64,000 nucleotides of DNA, taken from NCBI GenBank assembly GCA_003952965.2, contig CM025854.1, forward strand, positions 20,134,111 to 20,198,110, given 5' to 3'. Both the position numbers and the translations under genes were made by a program. The notes under the pieces were generated by a model that worked only from the letters and a program-made list of their open reading frames with translations, had not been told where the DNA came from and searched no databases. Shown piece by piece: positions 1-10,795 of this stretch. Every line of letters begins with the position of its first letter. Position 1 is the stretch's first letter. The DNA is from Morella rubra (taxonomy: Eukaryota > Streptophyta > Magnoliopsida > Fagales > Myricaceae).

Positions 1-324
1 TTGTAAACACCCGGGAAAAGAAGCCCTGGCCATTCGGGCTTAAACCATCTCTGGCCTAGAGACAAGATGCCGGCTACTTTTGACCGTTCAGCTTTCACCA
101 ACTAATCAACAAAATGTAACGATACTCTTACAACAAACAAAATTATCATGCAGTTTCTTGAAAGGATCTATAAGTGATAATGGCGCACATCTTAAAAGTG
201 GATTAGGGAGGTGTTGAGCAGTCATGGCTGTGCCAGTTTTAACCACATGGGGGCTAAGAGGTACACAGACAATTCAATAGAGGAAAGCAGACACTACGTA
301 CAACTCACCTTCTCATCGCATTTC

Positions 325-3300
325 TCATGACGAAATCTTTAACAACGAGTGCAGATGGTACATGACTGCCATAACGGCGGAGTATTTGCCATAGGAGAAC
401 CAGGCCGGTGGATTCTTCTTCAGCACAACAGCCACAGTCTTCTTTGCAAACTCCTCTGAAGGGGTTGACTTTATTCTTTGTGAAAGATGGGCTCTTGCTC
501 GGATGGCTGCTTCAAAAGGCTTGTATAACCTCCACTCGGGCATCCGGTTGTAGTGGCAACTGCAGCATTCCTATGTTTGACCTAATAGCTCCGGAACAAC
601 ATTGATAACATCGATCCCAAAAGGTCTGAGTTCCATTCTGCATGCAAAATGAGTGTATAGGATATCTTAGAAGAGAATTTAAGCATCAACCTATTATCAA
701 ATTACAAAGGATCCACCAAATTCACACTTCCAGGGCAGAATACAGTTCAGTAACCTAAAGAAGGTGGAAGCCAAAAAAGCCCTTGCAAGTATAACTTGTG
801 AATAAGTTATTTGACATATTTATGCCCTAGAAATAAATCAGTGAGGGGTGCTGCAGAAATAAATCCCTTCCTAACAGTTAATATTTTCACGCTGCTATAA
901 TCTTAGCTTATTATTAAGATTGATGCAGCTGATGTACAGACCTCAATGTGTCGGTCATCGCATGCAGTGCAGCTTTGGATGCAGTATAAGTACCAGACCA
1001 TGTAGGAGCCAGAACCAGTTACACTTCCCACATTTACGACCTTTCCCTTTTTCCTGGATGCCATGTGAGGAACAACAGCTTGAACTAACCGTAGGGGACC
1101 TATTTATAAGAGCATAACATTGTCAACAAAGGAAACACATCTTTTCATACATTGTTATACCAATATTCTTGAAGTAAACAAAGAAACAGGAAATATATCA
1201 GGAAGAGAATTGACATATCAATCTCAGAGGCGAGTCAGATACAAAAAAACAGATAATTTATAAATGGACAGATCCATTCACGAAGAACAATCTTCCAACC
1301 CTGCCATAGATTATAATTGGCATAAAAAGGTTTGTCTATGAGATGCAGTACCCTCAACCCTGTGTCACCTTCTATAAAACTAGGAAAATTTTGAGCTCCG
1401 TATTCATAGCTGAAGTTATTAGAATTTATTTGAAACATTGCCTAAATGCCAATTATCCAATCTGTGCTGTCCATTGATGTTTTCACTAACTCAATGATGC
1501 AGTTAGGTTTGGAAGGTCTAGAGGATGTGGTCAACTCAACTCGTCAGTGGATGATAATGTGATCCTTCGGCTTCTGTTGAATTTCCTCGTAGTATTAGAC
1601 AAATATCCAGGATTAGACTTTCTCATTCACGGTTCATCCTTACCCTTATAAAGACAAGTACCTAAGCAACACAAACCCAGTACACACAGTTCTGGTCAGT
1701 CACAAGAGATGGGTTTTGCGTAGAGTATTCGTCTCCCAGAACATAATTAGGAATTTGGGGACTAAGGGGTGGCCAGAACAAGATCTCCCCTTAAAACATC
1801 CTATAAAAATATGCGCAGTTTGAGCTGAAATCTTCTGTCTTCCACTATCTCCACGGATTCCAACCAAGGGATCAACAGAGGTAGCAGGATATTCAGCTCA
1901 ACAGATTACCTATTTCCATTTGGCTCGCAGGGATTTTGAAAGACATCCCAAAGTACAATTGAGCATTTAGGTTAGCTTACTCCTAAACAATGTCCATGAA
2001 TCACATCGAGCAAAGAATATCTTTGATGAAACAGTTTCTGAATAGGACAATTAGAAATTTTGGATCTAAACCTTCTACATTACTGGTTAGACTTAGATGC
2101 ATAACACTTTGTTCATTTAGTTTGCAATAGCATACACAGTGTACATTGGCATTTACATTGATGTTTTCTACTCTTGCTTAGCAGTATTTGATCTTTCACT
2201 GTTCATAGGAATAGCTTTACAACTGTTAGCTATAATATCAAAGAATCACATGCAAACTCTGATCCCACAGCCACAAAGATCCTATTATGAGGGATTTTAT
2301 GAGCCTCCATGGATTTTGGTCTTCCTTTTAGCCTCTATAAGGTTAGTAACCAATTATCAATAAGTAATTAGACTCTAGAAGGGCCTGAAGTGATTGTGCA
2401 GTGAGTATAAGATATTCTCTTTGTTGGGGACAAACTTCGAAATCATGTGGCATACCTAAGGAAGTTTTATCCTCCTCCTTATCCTCAATTAATTTACTCA
2501 ACTTGCTATTTCTTCTTAATGCTTTCCAAGAATCATCCAGCAATCAGCATTACATCTGCTTTCTTACCCACCGTTGAAATAGAAAAATGAAAACTTACGA
2601 ACTTGTATGAAAAGCTAATGCCAATAGACGGTCACAAAGTCAGGTAAGGAAAGTCCTATTATTACCTGTAAAACTCTGTAGACCCTTTGAAATAGAAACT
2701 TAAATTGTCTACTGTTTCCCTGATGTAAGAACCATACACTTTTTCATTTCTTTCCCAAGTGTTAGAGCCGTGTACTTGGGATTTTGGAAAGAAAAAAAGA
2801 GAAAAGCTATAAGACAAAGTGAGAGTCCCATGCACGCCCAAGGGAAATGAAAGATTTCTTTCAGCAGGGTGAGGGACAGAAGTCCACCCAAGCTGAATGT
2901 CACCGGATAAGTCTTACGATTAAAACAACCTAAAAGAACAAGAAAGGTCCACTCAGTCTCTTTTCTTTCCTCCGGTCTAAATTGAAAGAAGAAGGCCTAA
3001 CAAAAAAATAACTGCCAATGCATCTCCCATTCTTATTTTGATATTCTTCTTCTTTTTTTTTTTTGGCGTTCCCCCTGAGACCAGCAATTTCTCATCAACC
3101 AAATTAAAAAGTCCCAATAATCACACACACCCCACTCCGACAAATGTAACCTCAAAACTCAACAGGACGTGCCCATTTTCATACCATCAGCTCCAGGACA
3201 CCACAATCGCACGTACCAAACCGATAGAATCCCCCAAATTATTTACCTGCCACTTACCGGTACAGTTACGTCCCTTACTTCCGGGATTTCGACCCTCCAC

Positions 3301-4034
3301 TTGTCAATCGGTATCCTAAAAATGCCATTTGGCAAGTTTAAAAGAAACAGGAAATTTGTTTATTGAAAAAAATGACTTTAAAAAACTTCATCCCATCCAG
3401 TTGCCTCTGTCCTTTCCTGTACCACACAACAGCGACATCCAAAAGCAGCCTTCCAAACCCATACAAATCCTGCCACTATATTTGTCATCAACTTGCAAAA
3501 TCTCCATAAGTAACAGAAAATTAGACACAACATTATAGCCAAACCTTATATGGCAACAGAACATCAATATTCAATAATAAGTCAAGAACAACAAGAACGA
3601 AAAAACATCATGTCAGGAACAAAAAACCAGACATTGAGAAAAAGCATATCTCAGAAGGCCAAAAGACTAAAAAAAGAAAAGGAAAAGATATTCGTACCAT
3701 AAACGTTGGTATCGAAAGTGCGTTGGAGCTCAGGGAGAGGGACCTCAGCAAGAGGGGCGAGACACTGGACGCCAGCGTTATTTACCAACACATCTACCCG
3801 ACCGTACTTCTCCAGGACATTGGACAGCGCGTGTTGTACGCTATCCTCCGACGAAACATCCAATTCTTGCAGGAAGAACCTGGGGTCATTCTCTAGGTCT
3901 GCCATCGCACTCCGGGACCTGCTCGTGGCAACGACTAGGCAGTTGTTGGCGGCGAAAGCGCGGGCCAGTGCATGGCCTATGCCCCCGGCTGAACACCCCG
4001 TGATCAGTACCACCTCTTTGCCGTATGGATCCAT
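325..4034 (-). pseudogene. SDR (1-acyl-DHAP reductase-like) copy 1, frameshifted
   Basis: Short-chain dehydrogenase/reductase related to yeast AYR1 and plant NADPH-dependent 1-acyldihydroxyacetone-phosphate reductases. Exon 1 (4034 down to 3698) is intact. It has the Rossmann glycine motif [11 protein letters not shown] near residue 13 and NNAGVQ near residue 90, and ends at a GT donor. Exon 2 is at 1099-942 and exon 3 runs from 637 to about 325, both with good splice sites and clear homology to copy 2. Exon 2 has one extra base near 1015, just after the GSVT serine motif, plus a 3-bp loss. Exon 3 lacks one base in the VVPGA segment (near 589), has a further loss near 553, and shifts frame again close to its end, so the C-terminus ends prematurely in KISS. 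Several independent frameshifts make a functional product unlikely. Homology to copy 2 continues past the stop into about 150-240. Confidence 0.82.
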
Positions 4035-4536
4035 CTGTCTAACAAAAAGTTTAGAATCGGAAGGACACGGAAGTAAGATTCAGAATAATTAAAAAGAGAG
4101 ATTATGTTGAGCTTTTTCCTTTAATGGGTAAGTGAGTACCCAGATTCCAATTTATACGAGCACAGTAAAACGTAAAAGCAGTTTTATGGCGTCTCTTATG
4201 GGAAACGCGTGTTTGTTTTCCTAGAAATAGCTCAACTCAGAAGTTTAACCGCGTAAGTGTAATATCGCAGGAAATGCCTCTTTAATAGAACGAGTGAACG
4301 ACAACCGATCTGCTACAGGGTGCTCATCCAAACGATTGGGGGTTCAGATTTTTCATTGATAACAAACAGAGAATAACATAACCACTTTTTGGTCAAATGT
4401 GAAACCGCGTATGTGTCGTTTACCGGATTCCGATTCTGGTTAACGTCAAGGAGAGTGAGTTTTGGTAGCCTTATCATGTGGAAAACCGCGTTCTGTTTAG
4501 TTATTAAACGAATAGCTTCATTTTTGTCGTTTCTTT

Positions 4537-5075
4537 ATGAGCTACTGGATGCAGCAACATGCAGAAGCAGCTCGATGATGAAGATTATATATCAAAACCA
4601 TCCACTGAAACCACTTCACCAGTTGATGGAAACACAAAAACAGAACAACCATCTAAGAAGTCAACTGCAGCCATTGCAGCTGAGGTTGCAGACAAGCTTG
4701 CAGCTTCTATCTCATCTCAACTGATTATGACTTCTGTTCTCTCTACATTTGCAGCCGAAGAGGCAAAATTGCTGGTCTAGCCAAGGTCTCCATACATCAA
4801 ATTCACTTACTTCCTTGCCCATGAGTTCAGGCACTGATCATCTGATTCAATGGTGAAACCTGAGAAGTCCATGCCAGTCTCATATCTCAATATTTTCATG
4901 TCAGCGCAGCCATTTACTGCACCACCAAACCATGCCCCGACCACTCGAGATCAATATCGTATACTTCCCAGCCCATCCTCCCCACAGTATTTGCGGCCAT
5001 CACGAGGGATTATGACCCTCCCCTTCCCCCCCGCCGGCGGTCAATATAGTCCCCCTTCGTTTGCTCGAACTGGCT
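4537..5075 (+). pseudogene. fragment of a CID/ENTH-VHS (RPRD-like) gene
   Basis: The + strand encodes MQKQLDDEDYISKP, then AIAAEVADKLAAS, SQLIMTSVLSTFAAEEAK, and after frame changes EKSMPVS, FMSAQPFTAPPNHA and the tail RGIMTLPFPP. This order is what I recall from the middle and C-terminal part of plant CID/ENTH-VHS proteins related to RPRD1 (regulators of RNA polymerase II CTD phosphorylation). There is no N-terminal CID domain, several frameshifts and stops break the reading frame, and no intron is evident. It sits head to head with SDR copy 1, matching the recalled neighbourhood of At5g10050 and At5g10060. That suggests a local remnant of a neighbouring gene rather than a transposed copy. 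Confidence 0.6.
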
Positions 5076-5079
5076 TTGT

Positions 5080-6660
5080 TGAGACAATGAGATTTATAGA
5101 TAAATTCAGACGCTATCAATAAGACTGAATTGATGGGTTTTCAATAAAACCTTAAATCCAAGGCGCAACTGGGAGTGCTCATTTGCACAAGAGGTGACGG
5201 TTTTAACCGCTAAAACAGTCACAGCTACTGGTACCATAAACTGCATGAAGGGTGGTTATTGTGCCTTAGCGATGCGGTGGCGGTGCGGTGTCAAATATGT
5301 GATTCTGTCAATTACAGTGATGGTGACAGTTTTCGCCAAACCGTCACCTACACTACCATTAACCACCCATAGTTGAGATTTGAGATAATTATTGATTATG
5401 TGACATACTTTTGTTGAACTTTTGTTGGAATATGTTAGTTGGTTTATATCACATTTTTAGACACTTTTATTAGACTTTAGTTTTTTCTTTTTTTTTTTTT
5501 TTTTTTCTTTTTTTTTAACTTTCTATTTTAATATGATTTAATGCTTGACTTTGAAACTTATTATATTGTCTCATGATTCATCTAATGTTATGATATTATG
5601 TCCTTAATATGTTTATGATACGTGGTCCCATTTGATATGAATCTATTGGTTCTATGATATTATGTCTGCGAAATTTAAATAGGGTTATGATCATTGCTTG
5701 ACAATGATACTAATTTTGTTGGATAATTATATAGGGCATCAAATGGTTTAATGGTTTCCCAAAAAAAAGCCCCACGAGATAAATCAACAACCCATAAAAA
5801 AAAAATAGCATGAAAGCTATAAAAAAAACATATATCCCCTCTTTTTTTTTTTTTTTTTTTAGCCCCCAATACGTTACTTTCTTCACAACGCTGAATGAGT
5901 CGTTTTTAAAGCGGTTAACCTTATAACCTGTATTACCACATATATACATATCTCCCGGTAGAAAGGCCTTATCATTGTGCACATCGTTAGCATTGCCAGG
6001 CGGCCTAATACCCACAACCGCTCACGGCTTCAGTCAGACGCCCCCCAACAACACGCATCAACATCACCCAATCCTACACACTATCGCACCTCTGGTGTCC
6101 GAATTGTGCTTAAATTATGTAGATCCTCCATTCCAATTTGCTGGGTTTTGACGGGATTCAAACCAAACCGTTCACTCTACGACTTCACCCTCATAAACCA
6201 CCCCCCTTAAAGCGCAATATAAATTGGTTTTCTAAATGTTTAAAATTTTGAAGTTTGGAGAGGTTGGTGTAAAAATAAACTAAAAGAGAGATAATCCTGA
6301 ATAAATTATTACACGTTTATTTGTAGCGAAAATAGATAATTTGATAGGGAAATAGAATTTTTTATAATTATTTTATTACTGGATATCCAACACATTTTGG
6401 CATCCAAAATTAAAATCTTTCTTGGACTGAAAATAAGAAACAAAAACAAAACAAAAAACACGAGAAAGAAATTGAAGGGTCAATTCACTTTCCTGATTGA
6501 GAAGAAACTCCATCGTTTACAACGGATTCTTTAAAATTTACCCGCATTTGCTCGACGGAAGTAGAAGTGGATCTTCTCGCCCAAGCAGGAAATGATATAA
6601 GTGAAATTGGTCAGCTTTCCCATATATTATTCAACAAAATGGATTGTTTCCTAAAGACTA
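5080..6660. other. intergenic DNA, no gene seen
   Basis: AT-rich sequence with long T tracts (about 5483-5517 and 5839-5860). A stretch near 5194-5370 is rich in GTGACGGTTTT and AACCGTCAC-like words, as in transposon ends. No intact gene, RNA gene or defined element could be delimited. Confidence 0.5.
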
Positions 6661-7049
6661 CACTACACAAATCCGTTGATGATCACTTTCCTCAGTTTAT
6701 CACGCCATTTCTTGGAAGGATCTTTCCAGTTTCCTAAAAGAGCCTGCCCGCGACATCTAAAAGTGGCATTGCATGGAGGTGTTCTGCCTGCATGTAATGG
6801 ATCTCCCTGCCTCTGCCCCGGTGTGTTTTTACTTGTCATAGCGGCTAACTTTTTTTCTTCGCCTTTAAGACATTACAGTTATCAGCAGCATTGCTCCCGC
6901 CTCCAAGGAGCACCAACAGGAGGAAGAAGAAGCCAAATGTAAGCATCCCCCGTCAGTATCATTATCCGCCACACACATCCTTGCAGTTTGTGGAGCACAA
7001 GCATATATAATCGAAAAAGGCACGGAAAGAGAAGACACTTCGGGACAAC

Positions 7050-8200
7050 TTAAAACTTCTGGCCACTTTCCATAAATATGATAAAATCTTTGAGAAAGAG
7101 TGGCAGATGGTACAAGACTGCCATAATGGTGGAGTATTGGCCATAGGAGAACCAAGCTGGTGGATTCTTCTTCAGCACAGTAGCCACAGTCCTATTTGCA
7201 AACTCTGCGGAAGGGGTAGAGTTAGTCCCTTGTGAAAGATGGGCTCTTGCTCGGATGGCTGCTTCAAAAGGTTTGTATAACTTCCACTTGGGCATCCGGT
7301 TGTAGTTGGCTATGGCAGCAGTTCCTATGTTTGACCTAATAGCTCCCGGAACAACATTGATAACGTCGATCCCAAAAGGTCTGAGTTCCAATCTGCATGC
7401 AAAACGAAGTGTATACAGTATATTAGTGGACAATTTAAGCATCGATAAATCATCTGATAACATAGGATTCACCAATTTACACTTGAATGGCGGAAATCAG
7501 TTCCCCATTGGGCTAACCTAAAGAAGGTGGAAGCTACCAAAACCAGGGACAAGGAAATGACTATTTCATTGATTAGAAACTAGCTCATTCTAAAATAAAA
7601 TGCCACATGCAACTATGTCGTAGAATTTTTCCATTGCATAATAATAAATGTATGCAATAGAAAGCCTTCTTGAATTCCTTTGGCGAGTGAGTGCTTTTCC
7701 AGACCGTTACCTTCACCCTAAACAATTTTTTTTCCGAAGTAATTAGTCCATCAAATCCTATCTCTGCGATACTACCAAATACCATGCGTCTATAACCCTA
7801 AACAACTTCTACCGTACTGACAATCGTACCACGGCACGCCTCAATTTCTTCATCTTTGTTTTGTTTTGCTTCTTTCCTTTTTTTCCTGGCGGAGACACAG
7901 ACAAAGAAGGGGAGGGGGGGGGAGCAGTACCCGGCCGGGCAGGGGGGGGGTTGCAGAAATAAATCCCTTGTTGACAATTAATGTTTTCCATAAGCTTATT
8001 GTTGGATTGATGCAGGTAATGTACAGACCTCAATGCATCAGTCAGCGCATGTACAGCAGCTTTGGATGAAGTATAAACCCCAGACCATGGTGTAGGAGCC
8101 AGAACAGTAACACTACCCACATTAGCAATCTTTTCCCTTTTTTCCTGGATTCCATCTGATGAGGAACAGACACGCTTTGAATCAACCGCCATTATGCGAC
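7050..8200 (-). CDS. SDR (1-acyl-DHAP reductase-like) copy 2, exons 2-3; exon 1 not assembled
   Basis: Second tandem copy of the SDR gene. Exon 2 (8200-8029) carries the catalytic serine (NVGSVT) and the YTSSK tyrosine-lysine pair. Exon 3 (7392-7050) is open from [20 protein letters not shown] to the stop and ends in MESGQKF. Exon 2 is 172 bp. Copy 1 implies an ancestral length near 160, so the net +12 keeps the frame. Inside it, the usual helix segment ([16 protein letters not shown] in copy 1) is replaced by unrelated residues ([13 protein letters not shown]), as expected from indels that compensate each other. The catalytic residues survive, but the fold around helix 4 may not. Exon 1 should lie upstream at about 10.6-10.9 kb by comparison with copy 1, which falls in or at the N gap. 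It may be a living but altered gene or an early pseudogene. Confidence 0.62.
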
Positions 8201-9794
8201 CTATTATGAGAGAAATAATTTGATGTCAGTAAACAAAAACGAAAAACCAAAAATCTTTGTTGTATACATGTGTGTTTCAACAAACTAAATGTCTTCCAGA
8301 CGAATGGTAAAACGAACGAGCAAGAAGAACAAGTAAGACAACAAGAAGAGAATATACTCTGGACGAGTCAATCGTTAATTGTAAACCCATATCAATACTT
8401 TGCCCACCAGAGTGACAGCAAGATAAAGAAAAAGAAACAAAACAAGCGATACAGAAATTGGACAGAATTCAATTTCCCGAAGAATAACAAATTCAACAAG
8501 CACTCTTGCTCGTGTGTAGTTTATTAGCGTTGTCTTATAACACAACGTGATCTGTTTCTCAGCATGGTGCCACCATAATGTTCGTGTAAACAGGAAAAAT
8601 TTTTTTTGAGTCCAAAAAGTCCCACAGCCAAACAATAACTAGAAATTAAAAATTACCAGTCCCGTAAGTGCCAATTTATCTAATCTCGGCATTGATTAGC
8701 TCTGTCACCGCCGTTATGTTGAATGATGCGTGCAACTCTAGGCTTAGCGAAATTAAGGAAGGGTCTCAATCAATATGGACTGGCGATCTCGTCGATGTGA
8801 CCCTCAGCTCTCTCCCTTCCAGTTAAGTTTGCTTGTATTACTATAGAGAAAATCACCGCAGGAATAACTTTTTCTCATCCGGGTCCGTACTGTGTGGAAT
8901 TAAATCAAAAAGGCTTATTCTTAAATCTTACCCTCTTCATCAATAACGATCAACCTAAAGCAACCACCATCAACACACCGCAGGACAACAGTTCTCTGGT
9001 CCGGATGGAACAGAGTGAAGCACCTTGTCAATTTTCTGCACAGAGTACTTCATGTCAGTACAGGCATGATACATGAATATATAAGGGACTATCGCTACCA
9101 GCCACGCCACAGCCAACCCAACACGCCTAAACACATACCCAAACATCCAACAACGATCCTCCTCTTCCCCTTAAAACATCACATCAGACTGCGCTCACGG
9201 CGTCTTTTTTGAACTCGAATGTTTCAATTCTTTCGAGTTAACATCATCTGCACTTTCATCAAACTACATATTGTTGTGAACAACAACTTGCACCATAAAC
9301 ATTACTATGACATTTCAGATATATAAAGAGCTACATCTAACTCCACCATAGCATTCTTGGACTGCATCACTTAACTTCTCACCTGTACCTCCTCATAGCA
9401 GGAAAAGAAGAATGAACAAAGCTGTTGGAGACACAGCATAGAGTATCTCCGTCACGAGTAATTATAAAAAACAATCCACGTAAGGCGCTGCGACGCTTGG
9501 CTTGCAACTAACGTATAATAATATGAACCCTTTTAATAAACTCCAATATTAGTTATAGTGCTTCGTTAGCAAAATTAGCTTTCACGGATGAAAACAGCAA
9601 AGCTCCATCTCTACATGGAAATAAATCGACATCTGATAAAAATAGATGTGGTTCCCATAAAGCAAGAGACATATAGTTAGAAGAAGAGAACAACTATACC
9701 CAAAGTATCAGGTAAGAGTTCATGTGCGACAAGGAAAATGGAGAGATTTCAGCCGGTGAAGGACAGAAGTCCCCCAAAAGCTGAAGGTAACCGT
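8201..9794 (-). other. SDR copy 2 first intron (partial)
   Basis: Non-coding sequence between copy 2 exon 2 and the gap. The stretch before the gap (about 9735-9794, with GGACAGAAGTCCCCCAAAAG) is homologous to copy 1 intron sequence at about 2845-2900, so the tandem duplication extends to the gap edge. Confidence 0.6.
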
Positions 9795-10794
9795 NNNNNN
9801 NNNNNNNNNNNNNNNNNNNNNNNNNNNNNNNNNNNNNNNNNNNNNNNNNNNNNNNNNNNNNNNNNNNNNNNNNNNNNNNNNNNNNNNNNNNNNNNNNNNN
9901 NNNNNNNNNNNNNNNNNNNNNNNNNNNNNNNNNNNNNNNNNNNNNNNNNNNNNNNNNNNNNNNNNNNNNNNNNNNNNNNNNNNNNNNNNNNNNNNNNNNN
10001 NNNNNNNNNNNNNNNNNNNNNNNNNNNNNNNNNNNNNNNNNNNNNNNNNNNNNNNNNNNNNNNNNNNNNNNNNNNNNNNNNNNNNNNNNNNNNNNNNNNN
10101 NNNNNNNNNNNNNNNNNNNNNNNNNNNNNNNNNNNNNNNNNNNNNNNNNNNNNNNNNNNNNNNNNNNNNNNNNNNNNNNNNNNNNNNNNNNNNNNNNNNN
10201 NNNNNNNNNNNNNNNNNNNNNNNNNNNNNNNNNNNNNNNNNNNNNNNNNNNNNNNNNNNNNNNNNNNNNNNNNNNNNNNNNNNNNNNNNNNNNNNNNNNN
10301 NNNNNNNNNNNNNNNNNNNNNNNNNNNNNNNNNNNNNNNNNNNNNNNNNNNNNNNNNNNNNNNNNNNNNNNNNNNNNNNNNNNNNNNNNNNNNNNNNNNN
10401 NNNNNNNNNNNNNNNNNNNNNNNNNNNNNNNNNNNNNNNNNNNNNNNNNNNNNNNNNNNNNNNNNNNNNNNNNNNNNNNNNNNNNNNNNNNNNNNNNNNN
10501 NNNNNNNNNNNNNNNNNNNNNNNNNNNNNNNNNNNNNNNNNNNNNNNNNNNNNNNNNNNNNNNNNNNNNNNNNNNNNNNNNNNNNNNNNNNNNNNNNNNN
10601 NNNNNNNNNNNNNNNNNNNNNNNNNNNNNNNNNNNNNNNNNNNNNNNNNNNNNNNNNNNNNNNNNNNNNNNNNNNNNNNNNNNNNNNNNNNNNNNNNNNN
10701 NNNNNNNNNNNNNNNNNNNNNNNNNNNNNNNNNNNNNNNNNNNNNNNNNNNNNNNNNNNNNNNNNNNNNNNNNNNNNNNNNNNNNNNNNNNNNN
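9795..10794. other. assembly gap (1000 N)
   Basis: Exactly 1000 undetermined bases, a conventional scaffold gap whose true size is unknown. Its left edge lies in SDR copy 2 sequence and its right edge is one base from the left arm of the large inverted repeat. Confidence 0.99.
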
Positions 10795-10795
10795 T

